In this document: piece by piece, positions 10,233-20,894 of the stretch | Layout: every line of letters starts with the position of its first letter | How positions within the stretch are numbered: the first letter of the stretch is position 1 | From: Micrococcales bacterium | GTDB lineage: Bacteria > Actinomycetota > Actinomycetes > Actinomycetales > Dermatophilaceae | NCBI GenBank assembly: GCA_021287075.1 | Contig: JAJTBD010000002.1 | Location: forward strand, 62,001-126,000 | Length of the DNA: 64,000 nucleotides | Direction of reading: 5' to 3' | Notes under the pieces: generated by a model | What the model was told of the DNA's origin: nothing | The model's database searches: none | What the model saw: the letters and a program-made list of their open reading frames with translations, nothing else | Position numbers and translations under genes: made by a program

Positions 10233-11384
10233 GTGAAGATTCAGCGCATGAGCCAGGTGGCGGCGCTCGCCCTCGTCGGCAGCCTGTCGCTTGCGGCCTG
10301 TGGCTCGGACAGCAACAGCACGTCCGACTCGTCCTCCGGCTCCGCGTCCGGCTCGTCGTCCGCCTCGGGCTCTGAGTCCGCTGCCGGCGGCGGCGAGGAC
10401 TGCGGCAAGGTGGCCATCAAGGCCGAGGGCTCCTCGGCCCAGAAGAACGCCATCGAGGAGGCCATCTCCTCCTACGGCGACAAGTGCGCCGACGCCCAGG
10501 TCGACTACAACCCGACCGGCTCCGGCGCTGGCATCAAGCAGTTCATCGCCGGCCAGGTCGACTTCGCCGGTTCCGACTCGGCACTGAAGACCGAGCCCAA
10601 GGACGGCAAGATCGAGGCCGACGAGGCCAAGAAGTTCTGTGGCTCCGAGGCCTGGAACATCCCGATGGTGACCGGTCCCATCGCGATCGCCTACAACGTC
10701 AAGGGCGTCGACAAGCTGGTCCTGACCCCCGAGGTCGCGGCCAAGATCTTCAAGGGCCAGATCACCAAGTGGAACGACCCGGCGATCGCCAAGATCAACT
10801 CGGGTGCGACGCTGCCGGCCAGTGACATCAAGGTCTTCTTCCGCTCCGACGAGTCGGGCACGACCGAGAACTTCACCAACTACCTCAACAAGGCCGCCTC
10901 CGCCGTCTGGACCGACGAGAAGTCGAAGTCCTGGAAGGGCAAGGGCGAGGGCAAGGAGAAGTCGGCCGGTGTCGCCGAGGCGACCAAGTCGACCGACGGT
11001 GGCATCACCTATGTCGAGCTCTCCTACGCCAAGGACAACGGCCTGGCCATGGCCCAGATCGACAACGGCGGCGGCGCCGTCGAGCTGACCTCCGAGTCGG
11101 TCGGCAAGGCCGTGGCGGGCGCCAAGCAGACGGGCGAGGGCAACAACCTGGCCCTCAAGCTCGACTACACCACCAAGGAGGCCGGCACCTACCCGATCCT
11201 CCTGGTGACCTACGAGATCGTCTGCTCCAAGGGCAAGGACGCTGAGAAGCAGGCCGCGATCAAGGCCTTCCTCAAGCACTTCGCCTCTGATGACGTGCAG
11301 AAGGGCCTCGAGGAGATCGGCTACGCGCCGCTCCCCGACGAGGTCAAGACCAAGGTCAACACCGCGATCGACGCCATCTCCTGA
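10233..11384 (+). CDS. pstS: Phosphate ABC transporter substrate-binding lipoprotein
   Basis: 383 residues. Lipoprotein signal peptide ending SLSLAACGS (lipobox L-A-A-C, Cys about residue 24), then a Ser/Gly linker, then a periplasmic-binding-protein fold. Phosphate-binding signatures are seen: AEGSSAQ near residue 70, NPTGSGAGIKQF, FAGSDSALK and FRSDESGTTENF. GTG start at 10233 with GGAGAGG ten bases upstream; frames extending upstream through the PHO box are rejected. First gene of pstSCAB, probably induced by phosphate limitation. Confidence 0.96.
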   Translation: MKIQRMSQVAALALVGSLSLAACGSDSNSTSDSSSGSASGSSSASGSESAAGGGEDCGKVAIKAEGSSAQKNAIEEAISSYGDKCADAQVDYNPTGSGAGIKQFIAGQVDFAGSDSALKTEPKDGKIEADEAKKFCGSEAWNIPMVTGPIAIAYNVKGVDKLVLTPEVAAKIFKGQITKWNDPAIAKINSGATLPASDIKVFFRSDESGTTENFTNYLNKAASAVWTDEKSKSWKGKGEGKEKSAGVAEATKSTDGGITYVELSYAKDNGLAMAQIDNGGGAVELTSESVGKAVAGAKQTGEGNNLALKLDYTTKEAGTYPILLVTYEIVCSKGKDAEKQAAIKAFLKHFASDDVQKGLEEIGYAPLPDEVKTKVNTAIDAIS

Positions 11385-11474
11385 CGTCTCGCGTCCGTGG
11401 GGGTGGGGGCCCGCATCGGCCCCCACCCCCACGGGGCACCACCCCAGCAGTAGCAAGCACGAGAGGATCGGCCC

Positions 11475-12488
11475 GTGTCGTCGTCCATCACCGGAGTGTC
11501 CGCAGCGGACACCGCCCCGCACGGGGAGGACCCCAAGTCGGCACTCGAGGGCGACCGGGCCTCCACCGGCCGACTGGGTGACCGCCTCTTCGGTGGCGCC
11601 GCCACCGGCGCCGGCCTGACCGTCATCGCCCTGGTCGTGCTCATCGGCGTCTTCCTGCTCTCGCAGGCGATCCCGTCGCTGATGAAGAACGAGGTCAACT
11701 TCCTCACCTCGCGCGAGTGGGTCCCGAGCGGTGACCACCCCCGCTTCGGCATCGCGCTGATGGCGTGGACGACCGTCATCAGCTCGATCCTCGCGATGCT
11801 CATCGCCGTCCCGCTCGGCGTGGGCGTCGCCCTGTTCATCACCCAGTACGCCCCGCCGTGGCTCTCCCGCCCCGCGGCCACGATCATCGACCTGCTCGCC
11901 GCGGTCCCCTCGATCGTCTACGGCCTGTGGGGCCTTCAGATCGCCGGCCGCTACTTCAACCCGGTGGGCAACTTCGTCACCGACCACCTGGGCTGGCTGC
12001 CGCTGTTCAAGGCCGGCGGCACCCCGCAGAACACGATCGCCTTCATCTCCCTGGTGCTGGCCATCATGATCCTGCCGATCGTGACGGCGCTCTCGCGGGA
12101 GGTCTTCGCCCAAACCCCCGGCCCGCACAAGGAGGGCGCCCTCGCCCTCGGCGCCACCAAGTGGGAGATGATCCGCACCGCGGTGCTGCCCTTCGGCAAG
12201 CCGGGCGTGATCAGCGCCGCGATGCTCGCCCTCGGCCGCGCCCTCGGTGAGACGGTCGCCGTCATGATCCTGCTGTCCGCGCTGGCCCCCGGCTCCCCGT
12301 GGAGCTGGTCGATCTTCAACGGCGGCGAGACCTTCGCCTCCAAGATCGCGTCGGCCGCGGCCGAGTTCGACAGCCCCCAGAAGACGGGCGCCTATATCGC
12401 GGCCGGCCTGGTGCTGTTCATCCTCACCTTCATCGTCAACGCGATCGCCCGCATCGTCATCGAGCGCAGGAAGGCGTTCTCCGAATGA
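11475..12488 (+). CDS. pstC: Phosphate ABC transporter permease PstC
   Basis: 337 residues, six predicted transmembrane segments. The ABC permease (EAA) loop is visible as EGALALGATKWEMIRTAVLPFGKPGVISA (about residues 220-248). The N-terminal 40 residues are cytoplasmic and polar. Start GTG at 11475. It overlaps pstA by four bases (ATGA). Pairs with PstA to form the membrane channel for phosphate. Confidence 0.95.
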   Translation: MSSSITGVSAADTAPHGEDPKSALEGDRASTGRLGDRLFGGAATGAGLTVIALVVLIGVFLLSQAIPSLMKNEVNFLTSREWVPSGDHPRFGIALMAWTTVISSILAMLIAVPLGVGVALFITQYAPPWLSRPAATIIDLLAAVPSIVYGLWGLQIAGRYFNPVGNFVTDHLGWLPLFKAGGTPQNTIAFISLVLAIMILPIVTALSREVFAQTPGPHKEGALALGATKWEMIRTAVLPFGKPGVISAAMLALGRALGETVAVMILLSALAPGSPWSWSIFNGGETFASKIASAAAEFDSPQKTGAYIAAGLVLFILTFIVNAIARIVIERRKAFSE

Positions 12489-13414
12489 GCACCCTCGACA
12501 CCGCCGGCGGCGCCTCCGCCGCGACGACGCGCTCCGAATACGCCTCCGGTGACCTGGGCGGCAAGTCCGCGGGCCGCGAGATCAAGAACCAGATCGCCCG
12601 CATCGTGGTGTGGGGCTGCTTCCTGATCGCCTGTGTGCCGCTGGTGTGGATCCTCGGCAGCGCCCTGGTCAAGGGCGGCCACATGCTGCTGAGCCCCGAC
12701 TGGTGGAGCCACTCGCAGGCCGGCATCACCGCGCGCCGGGTCGGCGGCGGCGCCGTGCACGCCATCCAGGGCTCGCTCATCCAGGCCCTGGTCACCGCGC
12801 TGATCTCGGTGCCGATCGGCGTGATGACGGCCGTCTATCTGGTCGAGTACGGCCGCGGCAAGCTCGCCCGGGCGGTCTCCTTCATGGTCGACATCCTCAC
12901 CGGTGTCCCCTCGATCGTCGCGGCCCTGTTCGTGTATGCCGTGTGGGTCACCACCTTCGGCTTCCAGCGCGTCGCCTTCGCGGTCTGCCTGGCCCTGATG
13001 CTGCTGATGGTGCCGACGATCGTGCGCTCCACCGAGGAGATGCTCAAGCTCGTGCCCAACGAGCTGCGCGAGGCGTCCTATGCGCTCGGTGTGCCCAAGT
13101 GGAAGACGATCTTCAAGATCGTCCTGCCGACCGCCTTCTCGGGCATCGTCACCGGCATCCTGCTCGGCCTGGCCCGCGTGATGGGCGAGACGGCGCCGCT
13201 GCTGATCCTCGGCCCCTACACCAAGAACATCGCCACCAACCTCTTCAGCGGCAACATGGCGACGCTGCCCACGATGATCGACCGGGACCGCACCGAGGCC
13301 CTCCAGCCGGCCATCGACCGCGTCTGGGGCGCGGCGCTGACCCTGATCCTGATCATCCTCATCCTCAACCTGCTGGGGCGCCTCGTCGCGCACTTCAGCA
13401 AGGTCCGCAACTGA
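12485..13414 (+). CDS. pstA: Phosphate ABC transporter permease PstA
   Basis: 309 residues with six predicted membrane segments. The EAA loop reads [30 protein letters not shown], followed by [15 protein letters not shown], characteristic of PstA. The start ATG overlaps the pstC stop. The polar N-terminal 35 residues precede the first membrane segment. A 58-bp gap containing one CGCGGCATAC motif separates it from pstB. Confidence 0.95.
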   Translation: MSTLDTAGGASAATTRSEYASGDLGGKSAGREIKNQIARIVVWGCFLIACVPLVWILGSALVKGGHMLLSPDWWSHSQAGITARRVGGGAVHAIQGSLIQALVTALISVPIGVMTAVYLVEYGRGKLARAVSFMVDILTGVPSIVAALFVYAVWVTTFGFQRVAFAVCLALMLLMVPTIVRSTEEMLKLVPNELREASYALGVPKWKTIFKIVLPTAFSGIVTGILLGLARVMGETAPLLILGPYTKNIATNLFSGNMATLPTMIDRDRTEALQPAIDRVWGAALTLILIILILNLLGRLVAHFSKVRN

Positions 13415-13472
13415 CCGCCGCGGCATACCCACCGACGACCACGCACCCCCCCGAAAGCGAAGAGAAGACCTC

Positions 13473-14249
13473 ATGGCCAAGCGCATTGACGTCAAGGACC
13501 TCGACATCTACTACGGCAAGTTCAAGGCCGTCGAGGGTGTCACGATGACGGTCGAGCCGCGGTCGGTCACGGCCTTCATCGGCCCGTCCGGCTGCGGCAA
13601 GTCGACCGTGCTGCGCACCCTCAACCGCATGCACGAGGTCATCCCCGGCGGGCACGTCGACGGCAAGGTCCTGCTCGACGACCAGGACCTCTATGCGCCC
13701 AACATGGACCCGGTGGCGGTCCGCCGCATGATCGGCATGGTCTTCCAGCGGCCCAACCCCTTCCCGACGATGTCCATCCGCGACAACGTCGCGGCCGGCC
13801 TGAAGCTCAACGGGATGAAGAACAAGAAGCAGCTCGACGAGGTCGTCGAGAAGTCGCTCAAGGGCGCCAACCTGTGGAACGAGGTCAAGGACCGCCTCGA
13901 CAAGCCCGGCGCCGGTCTCTCGGGCGGCCAGCAGCAGCGTCTGTGCATCGCACGCGCCATCGCCGTCTCGCCGCAGGTGCTGCTCATGGACGAGCCGTGC
14001 TCGGCGCTCGACCCGATCTCCACGCTCGCGATCGAGGACCTGATCCACGAGCTGAAGGACAAGTACACCGTCGTCATCGTCACGCACAACATGCAGCAGG
14101 CCGCGCGCGTCGCCGACAACACGGCCTTCTTCAACCTGGCCGCCACCGGCAAGCCCGGCAAGCTCGTCGAGATGAACACCACGCAGAAGATGTTCAACAA
14201 CCCCGACGAGAAGGCGACCGAGGACTACATCTCCGGCCGCTTCGGCTGA
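13473..14249 (+). CDS. pstB: Phosphate ABC transporter ATPase PstB
   Basis: 258 residues, the normal PstB size. Walker [10 protein letters not shown], PstB-type [31 protein letters not shown]-loop region, signature [14 protein letters not shown], Walker [13 protein letters not shown] and the switch His in VTHNMQQA. The ribosome site AAGAGAAG precedes the ATG. Its stop codon lies inside the first copy of a 61-bp duplicated segment (14242-14302). Confidence 0.96.
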   Translation: MAKRIDVKDLDIYYGKFKAVEGVTMTVEPRSVTAFIGPSGCGKSTVLRTLNRMHEVIPGGHVDGKVLLDDQDLYAPNMDPVAVRRMIGMVFQRPNPFPTMSIRDNVAAGLKLNGMKNKKQLDEVVEKSLKGANLWNEVKDRLDKPGAGLSGGQQQRLCIARAIAVSPQVLLMDEPCSALDPISTLAIEDLIHELKDKYTVVIVTHNMQQAARVADNTAFFNLAATGKPGKLVEMNTTQKMFNNPDEKATEDYISGRFG

Positions 14250-14384
14250 TCGACGACGGCCCGAGCATCGACCGAGCTCCGGCGAGGGAGGAGCGGAGGG
14301 CCAAGGAGGTCGGCCAGTCGGGATCGGCTGATCGACGACGGCCCGAGCATCGACCGAGTTCCGGCGAGGGAGGAGCGGAGGGCC
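14242..14384. repeat. 61-bp direct repeat beginning in the pstB stop region
   Basis: Copies at 14242-14302 and 14324-14384, offset 82 bp, with a single difference (GAGCTCC against GAGTTCC). The first copy starts in the last codons of pstB (Phe-Gly-stop); the second is wholly non-coding. The rest is purine-rich with GAGGGAGGAGCGGAGGG. It fills the convergent gap before mutT1. Confidence 0.8.
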
Positions 14385-14393
14385 GGCGCTCTG

Positions 14394-15338
14394 TCAGGGG
14401 CGGTGCCGCTCGACGGCCACGACGCGGGCGGCCTCGCCGGTGCCGAGGACATGGCAGACGAGAGCCTCGCCCTTGTCCATGTCGAGATCGGTGGCGTCCT
14501 CGAGCTCATCGATTGCGTTGCGCCCCAGGGGACTTGCCGTCTCCACCAGATCGACGAGCTGGGATGTCAGCGCCGGCAGGACCGGACCGTGAGTGCACAG
14601 GGCCGTCGGGATGCCGCGCTCCAGGGACCGCCACAGGTGCTTGTAGGGCTTGGACGGGGCGGCGGCATAGCCCTCCTCGGAGAGCCCGCGGCGGGCCCGC
14701 AGCCGCAGGCCGGACGTCGCGGCATACGGCTCCAGGGTCTGGGCGCAGCGGGTCGAGGGCGAGGTGACCAGACGGCGCACCCCGTATGCCGCCAGGACGG
14801 GCGCCAGCGCCTGTGAGCGCTCCACGCCCTGATCGTCAAGCGGGCGGAGCCAGTCGTCGCCCTTCCAGGCGGAGCGGGGCACGGCCTTCGCGTGGCGCAC
14901 GATGACCAGCGGCCAGGTCGTCAGCAGGCCGGCCTCGTCGGCCTGCCTGAGCTGCTCCAGCTGGTCACGGTCATGGGCGTAGTCCAGGCGCGACGCGGCG
15001 CCGGCCACGGGCAGCCAGGCGACCTCGTCGATCTCGTGGAGCAGCTCCCCGGACCCGCCGACGACCTCGGCCGCCCAGTAGCGCACCTCCTTGTCGTGCA
15101 CCCCGCTGCCCTTGGTGAGCTGATAGCGCGAGGTCGGCAGGGGCAGCCCGCACTGGACCTCGAGCCCGGTCTCCTCGAGGGTCTCGCGCACCGCGGCGAC
15201 GACCCACTCCTCGCCCGGCTCCAGCTTGCCCTTGGCCCAGGCCCAGTCGTCGTAGCGCGGGCGGTGGACGAGGGCGACCTCGAGGCTGCCCCGGCGACGG
15301 CGCCAGGGCACTGTCCCGGCTGCGGTGATCGTGTTCAC
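14394..15338 (-). CDS. mutT1: MutT1-type Nudix hydrolase / histidine phosphatase
   Basis: 314 residues. The N-terminal Nudix domain has the box GKLEPGEEWVVAAVRETLEETGLEV (about residues 37-61, GX5EX7REUXEEXGU). The C-terminal histidine phosphatase domain has the catalytic RHAKA motif and a later CTHGPVL. This two-domain form matches mycobacterial MutT1, which acts on oxidised guanine nucleotides and diadenosine polyphosphates. GTG start at 15338, 22 bp after the ppk stop, so it is probably in the ppk operon, the order seen in mycobacteria. An ATG upstream at 15392 would overlap ppk and is rejected. Confidence 0.88.
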   Translation of the reverse strand: MNTITAAGTVPWRRRRGSLEVALVHRPRYDDWAWAKGKLEPGEEWVVAAVRETLEETGLEVQCGLPLPTSRYQLTKGSGVHDKEVRYWAAEVVGGSGELLHEIDEVAWLPVAGAASRLDYAHDRDQLEQLRQADEAGLLTTWPLVIVRHAKAVPRSAWKGDDWLRPLDDQGVERSQALAPVLAAYGVRRLVTSPSTRCAQTLEPYAATSGLRLRARRGLSEEGYAAAPSKPYKHLWRSLERGIPTALCTHGPVLPALTSQLVDLVETASPLGRNAIDELEDATDLDMDKGEALVCHVLGTGEAARVVAVERHRP

Positions 15339-15360
15339 GGCTGGTGGCCTCGGGTCTGGT

Positions 15361-17631
15361 CTAGGCACGCCGCTTGCGGCGGCGGGCGGCATAGGTCTCG
15401 ATCAGCGACTGCTGGATGTCGGGCAGCGGCGTGCCGTCGGCGCCGGCGCGGTGGCGCACCCAGCGACCATCGCCGGAGAGCGTCCAGTGGGCGTAGTCGC
15501 CGGAGCGGCCCCGGTCCATGACGCTGCGGACCCGCTCGATGCTGCGCGGGTCCTTGAGCTGCACCATTGCCTCGACCCGGCGGTCGAGGTTGCGGTGCAT
15601 CATGTCGGCGCTGCCGATCCACACCTCCTCGGCCCCGGGCTCGCCGAAGACGAAGGCGCGGGAGTGCTCGAGGAAGCGGCCGAGCACGGACCGGACGGTG
15701 ATGGTCTCGCTCAGGCCCTCGACGCCGGGACGGACGGCGCAGATGCCCCGGACCCAGATGTCGATCGGCACGCCCGCCTGGGAGGCCCGGTAGAGCGCGT
15801 CGATGACCTCCTCGTCGACCATGGAGTTGACCTTGATGCCGATATAGGACGGCTTGCCCTTGGCAGCCCGATCCGCTTGTGCGCGAATGCGTTTGACCAG
15901 ACCCTTGCGCAGCGAGTGGGGGGCGACCAGCAGCCGCTCGAAGCGGCTGTCGGGCGCCAGCCCGGAGAGCTGGTTGAACAGCCGGCCGAGGTCGCCGGCG
16001 ACCTCCGGGTCGCATGTGAGCAGACCGAAGTCCTCATACATGCGCGCGGTCTTGGGGTTGTAGTTGCCAGTGCCGATGTGGCAGTAGCGGCGCAGGCCCT
16101 GCGGCTCCTGGCGCACGACGAGCGAGAGCTTGGCGTGGGTCTTGAGGCCGACGATGCCATAGACGACGTGCACGCCCGCGTGCTCGAGCTTGCGGGCCCA
16201 GGTGATGTTGTTCTCCTCGTCGAAGCGGGCCTTGATCTCCACGATCGCGAGCACCTGCTTGCCCGCCTCGGCCGCCTCGATGAGGGCGTCGATGATGGGC
16301 GAGTCGCCGCTGGTGCGATAGAGCGTCTGCTTGATCGCCAGCACACGCGGGTCGGCGGCCGCCTGGGACAGGAACGCCTGCACGGAGGTGGCGAAGGAGT
16401 CATAGGGGTGGTGCAGCAGCACATCGCCCCGGCGCAGGGTGGCGAAGATGTCCTGCGCCTGCGAGCTCTCCTCCGGCGCCAGGTCGGCGTTGGTGCGCGG
16501 CACGAAGCGCGGGTAGTGCAGGTCGGAGCGGTCGAGGTCGGCGATGGCATTGAGCCCGCGCAGGTCGAGCGGCCGGGGCAGGGTGTAGACCTCGGCGCGG
16601 TGCACGCCGAGCTCGCGCACGAGCAGGTCGCGCACGCCCGGGTCCATGCCCTCCTGCACCTCCAGGCGCACCGGCGGGCCGAAGCGGCGCCGGATCAGCT
16701 CCTTCTCGAGCGCGGCCAGGAGGTTCTCGGCGTCGTCCTCCTCGACCTCCAGGTCCTCGTTGCGGGTGACGCGGAAGGTGAAGTGCTGGCGCACCTCCAT
16801 GCCGGGGAAGAGCATGTCGAGGTGGGCGGCGATGACCTCCTCGAGGGGCACGAAGCGCACGCGGTAGAGGTCGGCCACCTCGTCGTCGTGCCCGTCGTCG
16901 ACCCGCAGGAAGCGGCTCAGCGCCGGCGGCACCTTGACCCGGGCGAAGTGCTCCTTGCCCGACTTGGGGTTGGCCAGCACGACGGCGAGGTTGAGCGAGA
17001 GGCCCGAGATATAGGGGAAGGGGTGGGCCGGGTCGACGGCCAGCGGGGTCAGCACGGGGAAGATCTGCTCGGCATAGACCTCGGTGAGGCGGGCCTGCTC
17101 GTCCTGCGACAGATCGGTCCAGTGGACGATGTGGATGTCCTCGGCCTCGAGGGCGGGGCGGATCTGCTCGGTGAACAGCCGCGTCTGGATGTCCATCAGC
17201 TCGTGGGCCACCAGGGAGATCTGCTCGAGCACCTCCCGCGGCTCGAGCCCGGAGGCGGACCGCATGGCCATCCCGGTCGCGATCCGGCGCTTGAGCCCGG
17301 CCACGCGCACCATGAAGAACTCATCGAGGTTGGAGGCGAAGATCGCCAGGAAGCGGGCGCGCTCGAGCAGCGGCACCGACTGGTCGCCGGCGAGCTGGAG
17401 GACGCGCTCGTTGAACTGGAGCCAGGAGATCTCGCGGTCGAGGAAGCGGTCGGCGAGCAGTCCGTCCTCGGACTGCTCGCCGTCGGCCCGGTGCAGCCGC
17501 ACGAAGCGACCCTCGGAGTCCCGGGGCCGGAAGCGCGTGTTGTCCTGGGGGTGGGCGCTGGTGATCGAGACGTCGAGGTCGGTCCCGTGCTCGGCCGGCT
17601 GGGGGTCCTGGGCGGCAGAGGGATCGCTCAT
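15361..17631 (-). CDS. ppk: Polyphosphate kinase 1
   Basis: Reversibly transfers the ATP gamma-phosphate to polyphosphate. About 756 residues from MSDPS (an ATG three codons upstream at 17640 is possible). The four PPK1 domains are present: [15 protein letters not shown] at the N domain, [12 protein letters not shown] in the head domain, LLHHPYDSF, and the autophosphorylated-His region [22 protein letters not shown]. The C-terminal catalytic domain includes [18 protein letters not shown] and [14 protein letters not shown]. Neighbouring pst and mutT1 fit phosphate storage. Confidence 0.96.
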   Translation of the reverse strand: MSDPSAAQDPQPAEHGTDLDVSITSAHPQDNTRFRPRDSEGRFVRLHRADGEQSEDGLLADRFLDREISWLQFNERVLQLAGDQSVPLLERARFLAIFASNLDEFFMVRVAGLKRRIATGMAMRSASGLEPREVLEQISLVAHELMDIQTRLFTEQIRPALEAEDIHIVHWTDLSQDEQARLTEVYAEQIFPVLTPLAVDPAHPFPYISGLSLNLAVVLANPKSGKEHFARVKVPPALSRFLRVDDGHDDEVADLYRVRFVPLEEVIAAHLDMLFPGMEVRQHFTFRVTRNEDLEVEEDDAENLLAALEKELIRRRFGPPVRLEVQEGMDPGVRDLLVRELGVHRAEVYTLPRPLDLRGLNAIADLDRSDLHYPRFVPRTNADLAPEESSQAQDIFATLRRGDVLLHHPYDSFATSVQAFLSQAAADPRVLAIKQTLYRTSGDSPIIDALIEAAEAGKQVLAIVEIKARFDEENNITWARKLEHAGVHVVYGIVGLKTHAKLSLVVRQEPQGLRRYCHIGTGNYNPKTARMYEDFGLLTCDPEVAGDLGRLFNQLSGLAPDSRFERLLVAPHSLRKGLVKRIRAQADRAAKGKPSYIGIKVNSMVDEEVIDALYRASQAGVPIDIWVRGICAVRPGVEGLSETITVRSVLGRFLEHSRAFVFGEPGAEEVWIGSADMMHRNLDRRVEAMVQLKDPRSIERVRSVMDRGRSGDYAHWTLSGDGRWVRHRAGADGTPLPDIQQSLIETYAARRRKRRA

Positions 17632-17675
17632 GCGCCCCATTCTGTCAGGCCGCGCGGCGGGTCATCCCGGCAAGG

Positions 17676-18587
17676 TCAGGCGCTCTCGGGCGCGCTCGCG
17701 CCGCCCCAGACCACATCGACGCTCGCGTCGGTGAAACCGGCTCGCGCGTAGGTGCGCCGGGCCGGCACGTTGTCGCCGTCGACATAGAGGAAGACCTCGG
17801 GCGCGCCCGACCTGGCGAGGTGGGCCAGCCCCAGTCCGGTGAGCGGCGCGGCCAGTCCCCGACCTTGGTATGCCGGGTGCACGCCGACGACATAGACCTC
17901 GCCTGCCGCACGGGCCGGGTCGAGAGACGAGGGCTGGTCGGGGTCGACCTTGGTCCAGTGGAAGGCCGCCATGGGCGGGGCGTCGGCCGGGCGCCCGTCG
18001 TCCTCGACGACGATCAGCCCGGCGGCGTCGAACCAGGGCTGCGCCATCCGCTCGTGCAGGTCGGCGAGCGTGAGCCGGCCCTGCTCCGGGTGGTGGGCGA
18101 AGGCGGCCGCGTTGGTCGCGACCCAGGCCTCGTCGTCCTCGCCGGGTCGGAAGGCCCGTGCCGAGAAGCCCTGCGGCAGAACGGGGTCGGCGCCATCGTC
18201 GTCGGTCAGGGGGCGACTCATGCGATAGAGCTCGCGCTGGCTCGCCAGGCCCTGGGCGGCGCAGAAGGCCTGGGCGGCCGGGAGGTTGCCGTGGGCCCAC
18301 AGGCTGGGCTCGCCGCCGGCTGTGCGCAGCTGCGCCAGCAGGGCGGAGCCGTGGCCGGCCCTCCGGTGCCCGGGATGGACCAGCAGCTCCGCAGCCCCGT
18401 CGTCCCAGAGCTGGGCATAGCCGACGAGCTCGTCGGCGGCATACCTCAGGGCATGGCGGGCGCCGGGGGCAGTGAGGCCGAGCAGGGAGGCCTCCGAGAG
18501 CGCGCTGACGCCCTCGGCGGCCGTGGCGGCGGCAAGCAGCGCGCGCACCTGCGGGACCTGCTCGGGGGCCAGCGGGCTCAGCGTCAT
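17676..18587 (-). CDS. mshD: Mycothiol synthase (tandem GNAT acetyltransferase)
   Basis: 303 residues. Last step of mycothiol synthesis: acetylates Cys-GlcN-Ins using acetyl-CoA. Two GNAT domains: a degenerate one (about 1-140, with [13 protein letters not shown]) and an active one (about 155-300, with [19 protein letters not shown] as the acetyl-CoA motif A). The terminal [11 protein letters not shown] is typical. Start ATG 18587 overlaps the glnR stop (TCAT on the plus strand), so it is read from the glnR transcript. mshA is in the same window. Confidence 0.9.
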   Translation of the reverse strand: MTLSPLAPEQVPQVRALLAAATAAEGVSALSEASLLGLTAPGARHALRYAADELVGYAQLWDDGAAELLVHPGHRRAGHGSALLAQLRTAGGEPSLWAHGNLPAAQAFCAAQGLASQRELYRMSRPLTDDDGADPVLPQGFSARAFRPGEDDEAWVATNAAAFAHHPEQGRLTLADLHERMAQPWFDAAGLIVVEDDGRPADAPPMAAFHWTKVDPDQPSSLDPARAAGEVYVVGVHPAYQGRGLAAPLTGLGLAHLARSGAPEVFLYVDGDNVPARRTYARAGFTDASVDVVWGGASAPESA

Positions 18588-19285
18588 GCGTGGACGTCCT
18601 CGGTGATCGTGTCCCCGTCGGGGACGAAGCGGTAGCCGACATTGCGGACGGTGCCGATCAGGCCCTCGTGCTCGGGCCCGAGCTTGGCCCGCAGGCGGCG
18701 CACATGGACATCGACGGTGCGGGTGCCGCCGTAGTAGTCGTAGCCCCAGACCTCCTGGAGCAGCTGCGCGCGGCTGAAGACCCGGCCCGGGTGCTGGGCC
18801 AGGTGCTTGAGCAGCTCGAACTCCTTGTAGGTCAGGTCGAGCAGGCGGCCGCGCACCCGCGCCGCATAGGCGTCCTCGTCGATCTCGACCACGCCGGCGC
18901 TGATGGGCGCACTCTCCTCCGGGGCGGCGCTCCCGGCCACGCGGCTCGCCGCGAAGCGGATGCGGGCATCGACCTCGGCGGGGCCGGCCGTCTCGAGCAC
19001 GACGTCGTCGACGCCCCAGTCGGCCGAGAGCGCGACGAGGCCGCCCTCGCTGAGCACGGCGATGAGCGGCACGGAGATGCCGGTGGTGCGCACCACCCGG
19101 CACAGCGACCGGGCCGCGGCCAGGTCGCGTCGGGCATCCACGAGCACGGCGTCGGACGCGGGGGCCTGCACCAGCGCGGCCGGCTCGGCCGGCAGCACGC
19201 GTACGGTGTGGGGCAGCAGGCCCAGCGCCGGCAGCACCTCGGCGCTGGGCGCCAGGGCGTTTGTCAGCAGCAGGATGCGGGCCAT
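18584..19285 (-). CDS. glnR: GlnR, orphan OmpR-type nitrogen regulator
   Basis: 233 residues. The N-terminal receiver is atypical: it starts [27 protein letters not shown] and keeps the Asp in VLVDARRD but lacks the usual acidic pair and the conserved Lys, as GlnR proteins do. The C-terminal winged helix reads [49 protein letters not shown], close to Streptomyces GlnR from memory. No kinase is adjacent. GlnR controls nitrogen assimilation genes in actinobacteria. It could reach the hut and asparaginase genes here, though I see no defined box. Confidence 0.92.
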   Translation of the reverse strand: MARILLLTNALAPSAEVLPALGLLPHTVRVLPAEPAALVQAPASDAVLVDARRDLAAARSLCRVVRTTGISVPLIAVLSEGGLVALSADWGVDDVVLETAGPAEVDARIRFAASRVAGSAAPEESAPISAGVVEIDEDAYAARVRGRLLDLTYKEFELLKHLAQHPGRVFSRAQLLQEVWGYDYYGGTRTVDVHVRRLRAKLGPEHEGLIGTVRNVGYRFVPDGDTITEDVHA

Positions 19286-19305
19286 CACAGGCAGGATATG
19301 ACGAT

Positions 19306-19599
19306 ATGACCACTTCCCCCGCAGCCGGCCAGACTTCGGGACCGGCTGACCTGCACCTTCGGCCCACGGTCGAGGTGCGCTACTGGGCGGGTGCCCGGGC
19401 AGCCGCCGGTGTCGAGGTCGACACCGTCGCCGGCTCCACGGTGGCCGAGGCCATCGAGGCGGCGACCGCGCTGCGGCCCGGGCTGGCCCCGGTGCTGCCG
19501 GCCTGCTCCTTCCTCGTCGACGGCCAGCGCCGCGACACCGCCGCCCCGCTGGTCGACGGCGCCCGGGTGGAGGTCCTCCCGCCCTTTGCCGGCGGGTGA
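19306..19599 (+). CDS. MoaD/ThiS-family sulfur carrier protein
   Basis: 97 residues, beta-grasp fold ending in the diagnostic Gly-Gly (LPPFAGG) that is thiocarboxylated. The core is [29 protein letters not shown]. This pattern fits the small subunit of molybdopterin synthase. ATG at 19306 chosen over the TTG at 19261, which overlaps divergent glnR. No other molybdopterin gene is nearby, so its partner is elsewhere. Confidence 0.8.
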   Translation: MTTSPAAGQTSGPADLHLRPTVEVRYWAGARAAAGVEVDTVAGSTVAEAIEAATALRPGLAPVLPACSFLVDGQRRDTAAPLVDGARVEVLPPFAGG

Positions 19600-19603
19600 G
19601 AGG

Positions 19604-20455
19604 ATGGGCCCCGTGGCCGAGAGCGACGTCGATGTCCCGCAGACGCGGGCGAGCCGCAGGGGGCAGCGGGAGGGCACCCTGTCCAGCCCGGTGCTGCCCG
19701 CCCTCGCCGCGGTCAGCCGCCCCCTCGTGACCGTCGCCACCGTCGCGCTCGCGGCCGTCCTCACCCTCTGTGCCTTCGTCGGCCCGGTCTTCCTCGCCGC
19801 CGCCGTCGGGCTGGTGGGGCTGCTGCTCGCCTGGGGCTGGCCCGCGCTCAACGGCTCTCCGAGCAGGGTCGGCTCGAGCACCGTGCTCGGCCTGTCGTCG
19901 GTCGCCGCGGCGACCGCCGCCGGGATCGTCTCGGACGACCCCTATCTGCGCTTCCTGCCGCTCGCCATGGCCGCCTCGGTGATCGGCATCTTCCTCCACC
20001 AGCTGCTGCGTCGCGACGGGCGTCCGCGCCTGTCCGAGTCGGTCGCCGTCACCGCTGCCGGCGTCGCGGTGATCTCCTCGGGAGCAGCCCTCATCCCCCT
20101 GCCGCGGCTCGAGGTGGGCGATGTCGTCGTGGCGGCCGCTGCCGCCGCCGTGGCCGCCGGGTCCCTTGCCGACCTGCTCAGCGGGCGCCCCTCGCTGCGT
20201 GCGTGGATGCTCCCCCTCGCCATGCTGCTGGGCGGCGGCGCCGCCGTCGGCGTGATGGCCGGGGCGGGCGGCCAGGAGCTGGGCGCCGCAGCCCTGATCG
20301 GTGTCTTCGCCTCCACCGTCGCCCACGCCATGCGCCGTGTGCTCGCGGTGCTGCCGCCGATCGCCGGCACCAAGGGCCAGCTGGCCGCCGCCGCTGCGTC
20401 GCTGCTCGTCACCGGCGCGGTCGTCTACGTCCCCGCCCGGCTCCTGCTGGGCTGA
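19604..20455 (+). CDS. Multi-pass membrane protein, unrecognised
   Basis: 283 residues from ATG 19604; GTG 19613 has the better-spaced AGAGG site and may be the true start. After a basic 35-residue N-terminus come about eight hydrophobic segments, with the loop [13 protein letters not shown] in the middle. Actinobacterial proteins of this kind are found next to MoaD-like genes. Function unknown. It follows the carrier protein by a few bases, suggesting one transcript. Confidence 0.7.
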   Translation: MGPVAESDVDVPQTRASRRGQREGTLSSPVLPALAAVSRPLVTVATVALAAVLTLCAFVGPVFLAAAVGLVGLLLAWGWPALNGSPSRVGSSTVLGLSSVAAATAAGIVSDDPYLRFLPLAMAASVIGIFLHQLLRRDGRPRLSESVAVTAAGVAVISSGAALIPLPRLEVGDVVVAAAAAAVAAGSLADLLSGRPSLRAWMLPLAMLLGGGAAVGVMAGAGGQELGAAALIGVFASTVAHAMRRVLAVLPPIAGTKGQLAAAAASLLVTGAVVYVPARLLLG

Positions 20456-20509
20456 CGCGCCCGAGGCGAGCACGCGGCATACCCCTCGGTCGGCTGCGGG
20501 CGCCCGATC

Positions 20510-20872
20510 TCAGTAGACGAGGGCCTGGGTGCCCTCAGCCATGATCTCCTCGACGAATGCCGCGGAGCCGCGGATCCGCGCGCCCGGCACCAGGTCTGCC
20601 TCGGTCAGCTCGCGCCGCGCCGCGCACTGGGTGCACACGGTCACCGAGCCGCCGGCGAGCACGGCGTCACGCAGCTCGGCGGCCGGCGCGCCATGGGGGA
20701 GGGCCACCTCCTCCGCGCGGCCGGGGACGGCCATCCAGGCAGCATCGCCCGTCAGCCACAGGCTGACCTCGACACCGCTCGCGAGCGCGGTGGCGGCGAC
20801 GGTCAGGCCCTGGTTGAGGCGCTCGGGGGCCTCCGGGCCGCAGGTGACCTTGACGACGAGTGAGCTGGCCAT
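20510..20872 (-). CDS. DsrE/DsrF-like small protein
   Basis: 120 residues, alpha/beta. LVVKVTCGPEAPERLNQGLTVAATALASGVEVSLWLTGDAAW is the DsrE-type first half and VTVCTQCAARREL holds two cysteines in Cys-x2-Cys where DsrE proteins carry their reactive Cys. The family handles sulfur transfer or peroxide-type chemistry; the substrate is not evident. It is divergent from the nitrobindin-like gene with about 20 bp between starts. Confidence 0.7.
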   Translation of the reverse strand: MASSLVVKVTCGPEAPERLNQGLTVAATALASGVEVSLWLTGDAAWMAVPGRAEEVALPHGAPAAELRDAVLAGGSVTVCTQCAARRELTEADLVPGARIRGSAAFVEEIMAEGTQALVY

Positions 20873-20894
20873 GGCGCAAGGCTACGATCAGGGG

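Noticed and set aside
10137..12128. A 663-codon minus-strand open frame across pstS-pstC
   Set aside because: It is antisense to well-identified pst genes and has Gly/Val/Asp-rich composition typical of high-GC shadow frames.
18584..19285. A classical two-component response regulator with a missing kinase
   Set aside because: The atypical receiver and the DNA-binding domain match GlnR, which acts without a cognate kinase.
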